30,000 nucleotides of DNA, taken from contig JAPXFY010000031.1 in assembly GCA_030674185.1 (NCBI GenBank), forward strand, positions 40,842,532 to 40,872,531. Reading direction: 5' to 3'. A program made the translations under genes and the position numbers. A model generated the notes under the pieces. It ran no database searches and was not told the origin of the DNA. It worked only from the letters and a program-made list of their open reading frames with translations. Shown here piece after piece: positions 18,165 to 28,307 of the stretch. Source of the DNA: Monoplex corrugatus (Eukaryota; Mollusca; Gastropoda; Littorinimorpha; Ranellidae). Numbering within the stretch: the first letter of the stretch is position 1; the number at the start of each line of letters is the position of its first letter.

Positions 18165-19785
18165 GTGAGGCAACTGGTATCCCTACAACTTTCTCTGGGA
18201 CACAGTCTGGGAATCCTGTACTTGGTGTTTCCACTCCAACTACACTGACAGCAACACCAAAGAAAAAACATGATGTCAATTCACCGTCACCACAACGACT
18301 GAAAGCAGCTTACAAAGCACGGCTTCATGACCTAAAGAAGTCCAGAACCAGAGATGCAGCATTATTGAAAAAACTGTTGCATGATTTTGTCGACACATCA
18401 GTTACACCAGACAATGCTGATTTGTATAAAAGAAAGAAGAGTTCCCCAGCATCAAAGACAGCTTTGAACTTTCTGAATGATGTTGCAGTGGACATCCCAG
18501 GAAAAAGGTCTGTATCTAAAAAAACTGGGCAACAAAAGAAAATCTTGCCCAAGAGACTGAGGAGACTGCACAGGGACTTTTGCCAAAAATTCCCTGACAA
18601 AAAGGTCTCTCTGAGAACTTTTTATCGTCTCTTGCCAAACAGCATATTGACATCACGAAAACAAGTTTTCCGTCAGTGTTTGTGTGAGATCTGTGCAAAC
18701 ATTGACTTACAACTTGATGCAGTAAACAAGATCATTACTGCACCGATTGATGGCAGAGATGAACTGTCTGAAATGAGTCTCTGTCCTCAACCCACACTGT
18801 CATGCCTACAGCGCAAATGTAAACAATGTGGTGTCGAGAAAATCAGGTGTCATATTGACACCCATCTTGTTGACCATCAAGACCAGGCCAGTCCAGTAAA
18901 ATGGAAGTCATGGCAAATGGTACAGACAGAGAGAGGGAAACGAAGGGAGCTGATACAAAGAGAAGGAACAATGAAAACTCTCATTAATGAGTTGCTGAAA
19001 GAATTCCATTCCTTTTCTCAGCATCTGTTCACCTTCCGCTGGCAGCACCTTCAGTTGAAAACCATCCAGACCTCTCTGCCTCCGAAATGGGCCATTGTCA
19101 TCATGGATTTCGCAGAAAACTTTCTGTGTCGATACCAAGATGAGGTGCAAAGTGCCCACTGGGGGTACAATCAGGTCACTGTTCATCCATGTGTATTCTA
19201 TTACCAGTGCCCAAACTGTGTGGATCTCATCACTGATTATTTAATTTTTCTCTCTGATGATCTCAACCATGATGCCCACATGGTGCAGGTCATACAAAAG
19301 CAGACCAAACAGCATCTTGCTGCCACCATGGGGCAGCTGGATAAAATGGTCATATTTTCTGATGGTTGTGCTGCACAATACAAGTCAAAACTTCCTTTCC
19401 ACTATCTTGCCAACAGTGCTGCTGCTGATGTTGCTGTGGAGAGATGCTATTTTGGAAGTCGTCATGGCAAGAGCCCCTGCGACGCTTGTGGGGGTGTCAT
19501 AAAAAGACTGGTTGAAGATGACATCCTTTCAGGATCTGTAATCCAGAATGCAGCATCTATGTACCAGAACTGTTGTGAGCATTTTGACAAGACTATGTTG
19601 CTCAGGTGCTGGAAGTGGACAGGGAGGAAGAGATGGTCAAACTCAGTTTCATGGAGTCTCGAAAGGGATTCTATGTCTGGCCCTTGCAAGAGGATCTTTC
19701 CTGGGAACGTGTCCGTGTTTTGAAGGAAAAGGTGGAGATGGAGATGAATGCTCTGATGAGCAATCAGAGGATGCAGTTTTTTTAA
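18165..19785 (+). CDS. Transposase-like protein with DFAEN, SDG and HGKxxCD motifs (one frameshift)
   Basis: The acceptor TTTGTCTGTTGTCAG precedes 18165. The frame is open to 19723; after a 1-bp loss at about 19589-19590 the -1 frame continues (DYVAQVLEVDREEEMVKLSF and on) to TAA at 19783-19785. The N-terminal third is Lys/Arg-rich. In the middle are Cys pairs (CLCEIC, KCKQCG, CPNC) that may bind zinc. Then come MDFAENFLCRYQDEVQSAHW (Asp at 19105), FSDGCAAQYKSK (Asp at 19361) and HGKSPCDACGG (Asp at 19481). I recall this motif series from unnamed, multi-copy proteins of cnidarians and molluscs. The order and spacing suggest an RNase H-like DDE/DDD transposase, which I infer and have not shown. 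The frameshift means the copy is dead or contains a sequencing error. Confidence 0.7.
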
Positions 19786-19984
19786 ATTAAAAAGTAGACC
19801 AAAATCTGACCTTGATGTCTAATAGTATGTATTTTCATATGATTTGTAAGCGCTCTGAGCTTATCAGAGAGAGCAGGTGCCCTAAATGTACATGTTATTA
19901 TTATTGTTGTTACTGTCAAACTGTTTCTATTCATTTTGATCATAAATAATCTAATTCCTGTCAGCACATGAACAGTTTGTTGAG

Positions 19985-20570
19985 TATGTCCAACAGTGAG
20001 GCCATAACAACTGTCAGATGGATTCTGTTTAAGGTGTCTACATGATCATTGTGACTTATTTAGCTTGTTTTATAGGCCTTTATGTGTAAAATATAACAAT
20101 AACAATATAACTGTACTCAAAGGAAAAGTATGTCCATTTTTTTTAATGACTGTTGTTATTTTTGCATTGTTGGGAAATACTTGGGTATGTCCAATGCAAC
20201 ATCATAACAACTGTCAGATAAAAACGCCATATCATGGTAACAAGGCTACTGTGGGTCCTATACTTGGTCTCATTACATGAAATGCACCCTCAACAACACA
20301 GAAAATCATCAGAGGATGCAGTTACTGTCTTATTTCCAACTGAGCAATAAAGAACAAATCAATATGTCCGACGGTTGTTATGTCGGACATACCATCTCAT
20401 GTGAAACTTGATCTTAAACTGCACAGATGCCTTTTCTTTTGGAATGAAATTTAGCTGTAATACTCAGTCTTACTCCCACTGAAACAATTATGCTGTATAA
20501 GAGACATTCAAATAGGAATATTGATAAAGTTGAATGTCCAGCATAACAACCGTCAGATGCTCGTTATGAT
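19985..20570 (+). promoter_or_regulatory. Downstream cluster of TATGTCC / ATAACAACYGTCAGA modules
   Basis: Two-part modules: TATGTCCAAC plus ATAACAACTGTCAGA (19985-20019), TATGTCCAAT plus ATAACAACTGTCAGA (20186-20219), and ATGTCCAGC plus ATAACAACCGTCAGA (20534-20558). An inverted copy lies at 20146-20160. The palindrome at 20363-20391 has 10-bp arms TATGTCCGAC/GTCGGACATA around GGTTGTTAT. They lie between the gene and the right inverted end of the element. Confidence 0.6.
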
Positions 20571-20714
20571 ACCTTATCGCATTACTAGCGGAACATCGGT
20601 GCATGAGTTATCTTTTTATGTATATTTTTATGACCCTTAAACATCAGTCTTCCTTTGGACAAAATTGCTGTTAATAAAAACTATTTTGAAAAATCCACTT
20701 TTTGTTGGCTTTTT

Positions 20715-20742
20715 TGGACGACCTTTTGTCACTTGCTCATAT
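20715..20742 (-). repeat. Right terminal inverted repeat of the 4.2-kb element
   Basis: Plus strand TGGACGACCTTTTGTCACTT and then GCTCATAT is the inverted counterpart of 16511-16541. Confidence 0.65.
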
Positions 20743-20840
20743 CAAAGATATTTCTGTATAGAAAGCTGAAAGCAAGGATACCAGGACCAGGGAAGACCAC
20801 TAATGAGGTACAAGGATAGTCTGAAAACCAATCTCAGTTG
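20743..20840 (+). pseudogene. Retrotransposon tail fragment, right copy
   Basis: Reads ISKIFLYRKLKARI and then, after a shift, GPGRPLMRYKDSLKTNLSC, a clear match to the GRPLKRYKDTLKxxL tail of non-LTR elements. Homologous to 16388-16500. Confidence 0.55.
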
Positions 20841-20878
20841 TGGGCATCAATGCCAACAAGTAAGAAGACATTACCTTT

Positions 20879-21382
20879 TTATTGTTACTGTTATTTTCAT
20901 TTAAAGCCCAGTCAGGGCTATAACCATTTCAAAACATACACCAATACTTCAGCAGAACAAAAAAGGAAAAGAAATTTAAGAACACATATCAAGGCATTCG
21001 TGCACACAATCCAAGGAGACACCCATGGCGTTGACCACTCTGTCCAACCTATCACACACAGGATTTAAAAACATACCTGAGTACAAACTCAAACATAACC
21101 AAAGACACTGAAACAATATAATATTAATAATGGGTTCAAATTACCTCCACACATCACACCTCCCCAGAGCCAGAAATGCACTGAATATATGTACTCAATT
21201 AATAGAATTATCAATCCTAACAGAAAGTATGTAAGACTTTATCAAACACATACAAGTGAATGGACCAGCAAGGCAGAAAATGACAGGAAGAATTGACAGA
21301 AAGCAGAGGCTCAGGGCAGACACAAAGACAGTGACACAAAGGAGGAACTTTCTAGCACAGAATTTCCAGAAGGTGGGGATAC
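20879..21382. repeat. Interspersed repeat A, copy 3
   Basis: Collinear with 8395-8897, from TTTAAAGCCCAG and GGGCTATAACC to CCAGAAGGTGGGGATAC, in the same orientation. It lacks the AACTGCGTAGAGCCA segment near its start. Divergence from the other two copies suggests an old family. Confidence 0.85.
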
Positions 21383-21789
21383 ATAGCAACCTTGTAACAG
21401 CAGTACATGATAAAATCAGACAGAGCACAGAATAGCTGCTATTCAACAGATGGGGGACTGGCAGAAGCAGATCTTCCCAGGGCTGCAGGACTCTATCCTA
21501 TGCAGCATTTATGGATACTCATGTGCCTCCAGATCAGGATTTGTCTTGTATCCCACCTAAAGTGATGAAGAACCAGGATGTCTATTTATCCGTTGGAACA
21601 ATGGGAGACTCCATCATACAACTTTTGGGAGTAAAACAGATACAGAGGCCTGTACTAGGTTTAATATAGATCTATGCTGTTTGCAGTATAAACCGAAGCA
21701 ATACCTATAGGTTCGGGGCGATCCTCCAATGGTACACCTCCACCAGCTGCTGCCTGCTGACTGCTCATTGCGTTGTATGACTGGAATCA
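21383..21789. other. Non-coding spacer, nothing recognised
   Basis: No convincing exon, repeat or RNA was seen in this 400-bp stretch. Confidence 0.4.
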
Positions 21790-21985
21790 CTCTGCAAACA
21801 TAACAATCGACATCATCATCGTCATCATCATCACCATCATCTGGCACAGTTATCTGCTTATCATCATAATTACTGTTGTCATCATCATCATTGTTGTCAT
21901 CATCATGGTCGTCGTCATCATCATCATCACCACCACCACCACCACCACCACCACCACCATCATCATCATCATAGTCATATTTTTG
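21790..21985. repeat. (CAT/ATC)n and (ACC)n trinucleotide repeat
   Basis: CATCATCATC tracts with a pure (CAC)n core at 21928-21958. The Asp/Gly-rich antisense frame is produced by the repeat. Confidence 0.95.
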
Positions 21986-22111
21986 TTGTTTGAAAGATTC
22001 AAAGATTATAGTCAATACTGACACAGAGTGCTATATAAGAACAAATTGTTTATTTGAGATCTTTCCAAGCATCCCTGCAGTTGTCATCATGCCATCCATT
22101 CCACTTTCTTA

Positions 22112-22163
<52 letters not shown>

Positions 22164-22198
22164 CTGTGTGTGTGCGTCTGTGTGCGTGTGTGCGTCTG

Positions 22199-22249
<51 letters not shown>

Positions 22250-22250
22250 A
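22112..22250. repeat. (TG)n microsatellite with CGTCTG interruptions
   Basis: TG dinucleotides interrupted by GCGTCTG and GCGTG units at 22160-22207. Confidence 0.97.
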
Positions 22251-23219
22251 CGTATATGTGCTCACAGTTACATATTCATGGCATGTGTGTCTGTGATTTT
22301 GTTGTTGTTGTTCAAAAGTGAGTGTGGAAATCACACACTAGGTCCCTATAAGATTACTTTTCACTATTAATTACAGAGAAATTCTGACACTTGGCCCTGG
22401 TCAAGATTCTGCTTTCACTTTCACTCAGTGGTCATGTTTAGCTGTCCCCTTAAGGGCTTAAGCCCTTTAAGAATAAAAGATCCTGACTTTCACTGCAGTG
22501 ACAACTGTACAAAATCTACTTCAGTACTGACTGTGATCTGCAGCAAGGTGGTTTTATATCACATAGTATTACATGTATAAGCTGAATACTTTTATCTTGT
22601 TTTGTCTTTTGCTGTAAAAACAACACACGAACAAAACAAAACAAAACAAGCAAAAGAATAAACAAGCAAACAATCTCTAACAACGTTAAAATATCATCAA
22701 TGCAATTTCATGATTTTCCTTTGAAAACATTTGAGGTTGTTTTAAAAAGCATGTGAGTATTAGCAATACCAGAGATGACTGGTTATTAACAATTTAACGT
22801 GCATTCTTTGCAATAGACTTATTAAAATTAATAAACTACACCCGTCATTTTCAATAACATGGATCATCTCCAGCTTCCAAACTTACAAGACAAACAACTC
22901 CACCTACGTCTTATTTGATGTAAATGCACTTGAAGGAGGCTGTGGGGATTATGTTTGTTATCCTGCTCATAGTTTCTTCACACTATAGGCTAATCAAAGA
23001 AAAACAAGAGTAAACCAAAGACATAACTTCCTAGTTCCTATCAGCAGAACAGAAAACGTCATTATCAAGCTGTCAATTCATACCAGAAAAGTATTTAAGT
23101 TTCCTAATTGCCACACTGAACAAAACATATAGTCAGTTTTCATAACATAGTCAAATGGTAGCCTACCAGGCTTATTCACTTAAGTTAGTGTTAGTCTGGA
23201 ACCATACTGATTAGGCCTA
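22251..23219. other. Non-coding AT-rich spacer
   Basis: No gene recognised. It contains a near-perfect palindrome, CTTAAGGGCTTAAGCCCTTTAAG in two halves around 22450-22472, and an ACAAAAC-rich tract near 22630. Otherwise nothing stands out. Confidence 0.5.
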
Positions 23220-23234
23220 CTGAAGTGTATAGGC

Positions 23235-23441
23235 CTATGTTGCATCACCATCAACTGCTTCTGCACGCAGGTCAGTATGCTGACCGGCTAATATGCCGAG
23301 CAAAGCACCATTTTCCGTCGCTTTGATCCCAAAAGTGGTTTCGGCGACATGCACATCAAGATCAAGTTCAAGACTAAACCGTAAACAATGAAGAAACCGA
23401 CGTAACAATGGGGTTCTCGGATGAAGGGCGGCAACTTTCAT
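23235..23441 (-). other. CpG-rich 68-codon open frame, possible first exon
   Basis: The minus-strand ATG at 23441 opens 68 codons (MKVAALHPRTPLLRRFLHCL, then FSLELDLDVHVAETTFGI, ending EAVDGDAT) of non-repetitive composition. It lies in a roughly 260-bp patch with many CpGs in an otherwise CpG-poor region, and GGGACGTCAC lies just upstream. This could be a first exon and promoter on the same strand as the host gene, but no donor is compelling and no family is recognised. The opposite strand also has short open frames here. Treat as a candidate only. Confidence 0.25.
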
Positions 23442-23651
23442 ATTCGTAAAGAAGACGTACAGAGTGACGTCCCATTACATCGTCCGCAGCAAATGGGGGA
23501 GGGCATTAACATTTTGCACAAACAAAACCAAATCGAGGTAATATGTATTCGGCTTATACATGTAATGCCACGTGATGTAAAGAAATGACGACACCAATAA
23601 ACGAGACAATACAAAGAAACAAAAGAAGCATGAGAGAGAGAAAGAGAGAGA

Positions 23652-23877
23652 GAACTCAGAACTCAGAACATGTTTTATGTACATCGGCCTTAGGCCACAA
23701 TACATGCATGGGAAAGGGGAGGGAGGAGACAGGTTTTCTTATACATTCATACAAGTTATACTATCAAACTGCAGTGAACTCTGTCACATTGTCCCTTCTA
23801 TCGTTTACCGTCACATAAGCTGGGATACATTCATCTTTGCATTTACAGTAGTCCTTTCATTTGCATTCTAGTCCATA
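23652..23877 (-). mobile_element. Retroelement 3' end with (TTCTGAG)n tail, copy 1
   Basis: On the minus strand, unique sequence runs to a GGCCTAAGGCC palindrome, then AACATG and the tail (TTCTGAG)n. A 3' end with a short-repeat tail suggests a non-LTR element or its SINE partner, truncated at its 5' side (23877). Confidence 0.55.
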
Positions 23878-23892
23878 TTCCTTAACTGGCCA

Positions 23893-24130
23893 AGAACTCA
23901 GAACTCAGAACTCAGAACATGTTTATTGTACATCGGCCTTAGGCCACAATACATGCATGGGAAAGGGGAGGGGGAGGAGATCAGGTTTTCTTATACATTC
24001 ATACAAGTTATACTATCAAACTGCAGTGAACTCTGTCACATTGTCCCCTTCTATCGTTTACCGTCACATAAGCTGGGATACATTCATCTTTGCATTTACA
24101 GTGGTCCTTTCATTTGTATTCTAGTCCATA
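23893..24130 (-). mobile_element. Retroelement 3' end with (TTCTGAG)n tail, copy 2
   Basis: Nearly identical to copy 1 and in the same orientation. It differs by a handful of substitutions and small indels (AGGTTTTC context, CCCCTT for CCCTT) and has one more GAACTCA unit. Both copies stop at the same 5' point (TCTAGTCCATA). Confidence 0.6.
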
Positions 24131-24895
24131 AACAATCAATCCATCAATCGATCAACCGACCAACCAATCAATCAATCAGTCAACCAATCAATTAACCAAT
24201 CAATCAACTGATTTACCAGTTGATCAATCAAATAATCCGCCATTCAGCCCGTGAATCAACTGACAAATCAGCTTTCAATTGACTGGGTCAGATGCATCAT
24301 CCAACTGTACAATCGATATCACTTCAGTAACAATCACTTCACGTAATCACTCTCTCACTCAATCAATCAATCGATCAATCATTTAACCAGTTAATCAGTC
24401 ATCCAGTGACTTAATCGACCAGATAACCTAGAATTTAACTGAGTTCAATATATCAATTTGCAATCGTTACTTCAAATAACGCGAATCAATCATCCATACA
24501 TTCCATAATTCAATCACTGATCGCTCAATAGCTAAAATCATCAATCTATAAATCGATCAGTCGGTGAGCCACCCATCGCCATCAATTAACAAATTATATA
24601 ATCATTCCGTTGTCAGCTAATCATGCGTTCAGTTTATCAATTTATTCACCAGTGAATCTAAACCAATCAATGGAATTAATGTACAATGAAGTGAACTAAG
24701 AAATATATCACATAAGAGCAATTCGACCCCAAAACAGTCGGTTAATTGGCAAAAACAGACATTCATAATGCCAATCAATTAATCAGACTAATCGCAGATC
24801 AGTCACTCATTTACCAAAACAATTGACATTGAGACAATACCAAATGATCATTCAATGCATATTTAGCACTTCGTGCATCTTTTAGTTCAGAGATA
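24131..24895. repeat. Degenerate (AATC)n-derived region
   Basis: AATCAATCAACC tracts at 24131-24230 and 24355-24400 decay into AT-rich sequence in which CAATCA recurs throughout. No coding signal. Confidence 0.75.
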
Positions 24896-24954
24896 ACTCA
24901 ATCTTCGGCGGTCAGCAATGGTTCAGGCCATAGACTGAATTGAAGGTTATGTAT

Positions 24955-25085
24955 AAACGCACATACACACATACACATCTATATACACGCACACATACAT
25001 AATCACTCATACATATATACACACATAGATATATACATATGTATCCACACATATACATAATGTAGATACTATCACCTATATATGC
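24955..25085. repeat. (CATA)n/(CACA)n simple repeat at the retrotransposon 3' side
   Basis: ACACATACACATATATACAC-type sequence. On the minus strand it follows the retrotransposon 3' UTR and may be its tail or a pre-existing microsatellite target. Confidence 0.8.
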
Positions 25086-25219
25086 ACATAAGTACACCAA
25101 CGTCAATGTGATGTGTCTCTATATGAGCACCCCTTTCATATTCAAATAAACTTTTTTTTTTCTTTACAATTGAAATTAAGTATTGTCTGAAATTCTAGTG
25201 CTAGTATCTACATAACTAT

Positions 25220-28061
25220 TTACTTTTCTTCTCCTTTTAACAATTTTTTTCTCCTATTCATGGCGTGGAAAACGTATCTGGATACGCTGTGACTTCGGTG
25301 GCTATTTGTTGATTGGAGCAGTATGCACATAGGCATGCTGACTAAATCCTTTAAAAATTTCGCCCTGAGATCAGCGTAAGTGGAACATCTAAATAATAAG
25401 TGTTCTTCGTTTTCAGATTCTGTCCTGCAAAATGAACACACCTTTTCTTGATCAGATTCACTGTATCTATTTATATTATTGTTTAGTGGTAAAACGTTCA
25501 ACCTTATTTGTGAAAGGGCAACTCTGAAACAGTATATATCAATAGAGTCAATGTACTTCTCTTTTTCAAAGATAGTCTTAAATGATCTGTAGCTTTCATA
25601 CCTATCTCTGTCTCTGAGTGACCCAGACCATTCTTGAATATATAAGTCTACAAGTCTCTATTTAAATACACGCAAAAAGGCTTTTACATCACCAACACCT
25701 TGTTGCAGCCACACGATATTAAATCCCGTTTCACACCAAATTTCCCTTATTTTTGAGGCCCAGCATTCTTTCCCAGCCCTGTCAAGTTCCACTAACATTT
25801 GGTAAGCCTTATAAGGTAACCTATTTGGATTCATTTCCAGTAATTTAAACCAATATCTAAGACAGGTAGTTGAGGAGTTGACATAAAGAGGATATCTTCC
25901 CAAATCCCCATATACCATCTTGTTAGGTGTCCTGGCTGGAACACCCAACAGTCTTTTGCACGATACCAAATGTACTTTCTCTATATGCTCGAGTCTGTTA
26001 AGTCCCCATATCTCAGAAGAATACAACAAAATAGGTTGAATTTTTGCATCAAACAACTTGAAGAAAGTTTCTATAGTCATGTTTTTATATTTTTGAAAAG
26101 TCCTGTTTAATAGCAAAGTTGCTTTTTTACCTTTTGTCACCAAATGTTCTGTGCCGGCCTTGGTGCTAATCATTGTCGTGAAACTGAACCCCAGATAACA
26201 ATATTTACTAACTACTTCCAATTTTGTCCCTTTGTAAAACCATTGTTCATGTCGTCCTAAGAAGCCCCCTCTTCTGAAAACCATAACCTTAGTTTTTTCA
26301 AGATTAACTTCCAGTTTCATACTGGCACAGTATGTCTGCAAGACTCTTAACTGGTTTTGCAAAACATTTGGTGTTGTTGACAGAAGGGCTACATCATCTG
26401 CAAAAAGAAGAATGAATATTTCCATTAAACCTGGCATCAACTGGATGCCATGTCGCCCCTTTTCATCCATACAATTAGCTAATTGATTTATTAATACCGA
26501 AAATAAAGTAGGGCTTAAGACACATCCTTGTCTCACGCCTATGGGGTTATCGAATATTTCAGATAATTCCCGGTTTGCCCGAATACATGAGCATAATGAT
26601 TCATACATTGTTTTTAGCGAAACCAAAAACTTCCCTTTTACTCCTTGATTTTGAATACACTTTAAAAGTTTGTCATGCTGAACCGAATCAAAGGCTTTCT
26701 TAAAGTCTACAAAAGCAACATATAGTTTTCTACCTTTCTTGCACATAGTTTTCTGAACCATAGCGTACAGACTGAAAATTTGATCCACTGTAGAATATTT
26801 TTTCCTAAAACCTGCCTGACTTTCTGATATTAAATTATTATTTTCTAACCAAGCATACAATCTAATATTCAGTATTGATGTGTAACATTTTGAAACAATG
26901 CTTAATAACGACACACCCCTGTAATTGTCCACTTTATCTGGATCTCCTTTCTTAAATATTGGTATGATAATAGCTTTTGACCAATCTTAAGGATAAATTC
27001 CTCGGTCGAATAAAGTGTTAAACAGCTTCAAAAGAAAATTATGGATATTTGTGTTACCATTTTTTAACATCTCGGCTGTAACACCGTCCATTCCACTGGC
27101 TTTACCTATCCTCAATTTTCTGATGGATTCTCTGACTTCTTCTATAGTTATCTTAGAATTTAATGGGTGTTCTGTTGATTCATTTAAATCTACTTCGACA
27201 ATGCAGCGCTCATCATTTGTTGATCTGTTATCTTGAAATACGTTTTTAAAATGACTGAACCATTCATCAATACTTATATTGTTAGTAAGTTTGTTTTTGG
27301 TACCATACCCTATATTTCTTAACTCAGTCCAAAACTGCGATGAATTTGAAATATTTCTGGCTAAGCATTCTGCTTTTTGTTTATTAAACTGCTGTTTTTT
27401 ATTCTTTAATAATTTTTTATACTTCTTCCGTGCTTCACAATACACAACTCTATCATCCTCATCTTTTGTTTTTCTGTAGTGTTTGAGAGTTTTTCTGCTT
27501 TCTGCTTTTGCTTTCTCTTTCTCACATTCACCATCAAACCAATCAGATCTTTTTCTCTTCTCTGTACATTTCTTACGGTACATACAAGCACCAGCTTCTT
27601 TTAGACATTCAACAAATATGGTTAAAGCCTTATCTACATTAGTGTCTAGAGTATCCGAAGCCAATGTAAGTCTTCTCTGAATGTGATTACTTTGTAATTT
27701 GTTTGTATAATCGTCTTTCTTATTTTCTTGCCATATGAACTTTTGTGTGATGTTATTTTTTGATACTTTTCCCTCCGCTTTTATTCCTGTTTCAAGCTTT
27801 CGCTCCACTTTCATTATAACCGGTAAATGATATGATTCAGTGAGACTGTCAACATCTAATGTAGCAATTTTAACTGATGAAAACAGATCACATGATACGA
27901 TGAAATAGTCAACTACACTCGACCCTGAAACTCCAATGTATGTATAACTACCATCAAAGTCCAGTTTACACAGACCATTTAAAATGATACAGTCAAACAT
28001 ACTGCATAGCTGGAGCAGTTGGTTTCCAAAAACATTCGTGCGGCAATCATGAGACTGTCTC
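25220..28061 (-). pseudogene. Retrotransposon ORF: endonuclease C-half, reverse transcriptase, zinc motif
   Basis: One continuous frame with two nonsense codons, TAA at 26987-26989 and TAG at 25658-25660. Order: VVDYFIVS and YHLPV of the endonuclease; a Lys-rich linker; KASGMDGVTAEML; after the first stop, IIIPIFKKGDPD and YRGVSLL; AGFRKKYSTVDQIF; VDFKKAFDSVQH; GVRQGCVLSPTLFSVLI; the catalytic FADD at 26393-26404; LEVNLEKTKVM; the thumb. After the second stop come RLVDLYIQEW and CSFC (25427-25438) followed by HLLFRC. Reverse transcriptase and endonuclease are the target-primed insertion machinery. Codons on both sides of each stop continue normally, so the mutations are recent, single-base type. 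Confidence 0.88.
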
Positions 28062-28281
28062 AAAAATCACTGTATACCGAAAGATCAGTTAAAACACTGC
28101 CACTGTCATATCCAAATGAACAGTAGTTACCATCAGCTGTTCTTGCATTTAAATCACCAGTCAGCAAAACATAAAAGTCGTCGTGCGAAACTTGTAAATC
28201 TAACAAACATTGTTCCAACACTTCCATACCAAACCCATCATGCTGATTATTCCAGTATGTGGAATCATGAGGGGGAATATA
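28062..28281 (-). pseudogene. Retrotransposon endonuclease, middle part
   Basis: The minus frame reads YIPPHDSTYWNNQ, VLLTGDLNARTADG and YSDF, then loses frame at an A5 run (28062-28066, T5 on the coding strand). One extra base would join it to the main frame, so this is a 1-bp deletion in a homopolymer. GDLN is the conserved APE catalytic Asp/Asn motif. The 5' side is cut by the Tc1 element at 28282-28283. Confidence 0.8.
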
Positions 28282-28283
28282 TA
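28282..28283. repeat. TA target duplication, left of the Tc1 element
   Basis: The TA here matches the TA at 29897-29898. Deleting the element and one TA restores the retrotransposon reading frame across the junction. Confidence 0.75.
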
Positions 28284-28307
28284 CTCCTAATCATAATTTA
28301 AGGGCCA
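28284..28307 (+). repeat. Tc1 terminal inverted repeat, left
   Basis: 24-bp arm ending in TTAAGGGCCA. It pairs with 29873-29896. Confidence 0.75.

Larger units (their letters stand above)
16511..20742 (+). mobile_element. Putative 4.2-kb DNA transposon, family not identified
   Basis: The left end at 16511 reads ATATGAGCTTGTGACAAAAG and then GTGATCGTCCA. The right end, reverse-complemented from 20742, reads ATATGAGCAAGTGACAAAAG and then GTCGTCCA. These imperfect terminal inverted repeats of about 28 bp differ at two positions plus a 3-bp gap. ATAT at both outer edges may be part of the repeat or a 4-bp target duplication; being self-complementary it cannot be resolved. The interior holds one two-exon transposase-like gene (17222-19785) and more than ten copies of a motif near ATAACRACYGTCAGA on both sides of it, as expected for subterminal transposase binding sites. 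CpG is frequent in the left half. Ends and gene agree, but the superfamily is unknown to me. Confidence 0.6.

Noticed and set aside
21614..22024. Asp/Gly-rich 136-residue frame
   Set aside because: Generated by CAT/CAC trinucleotide repeats.
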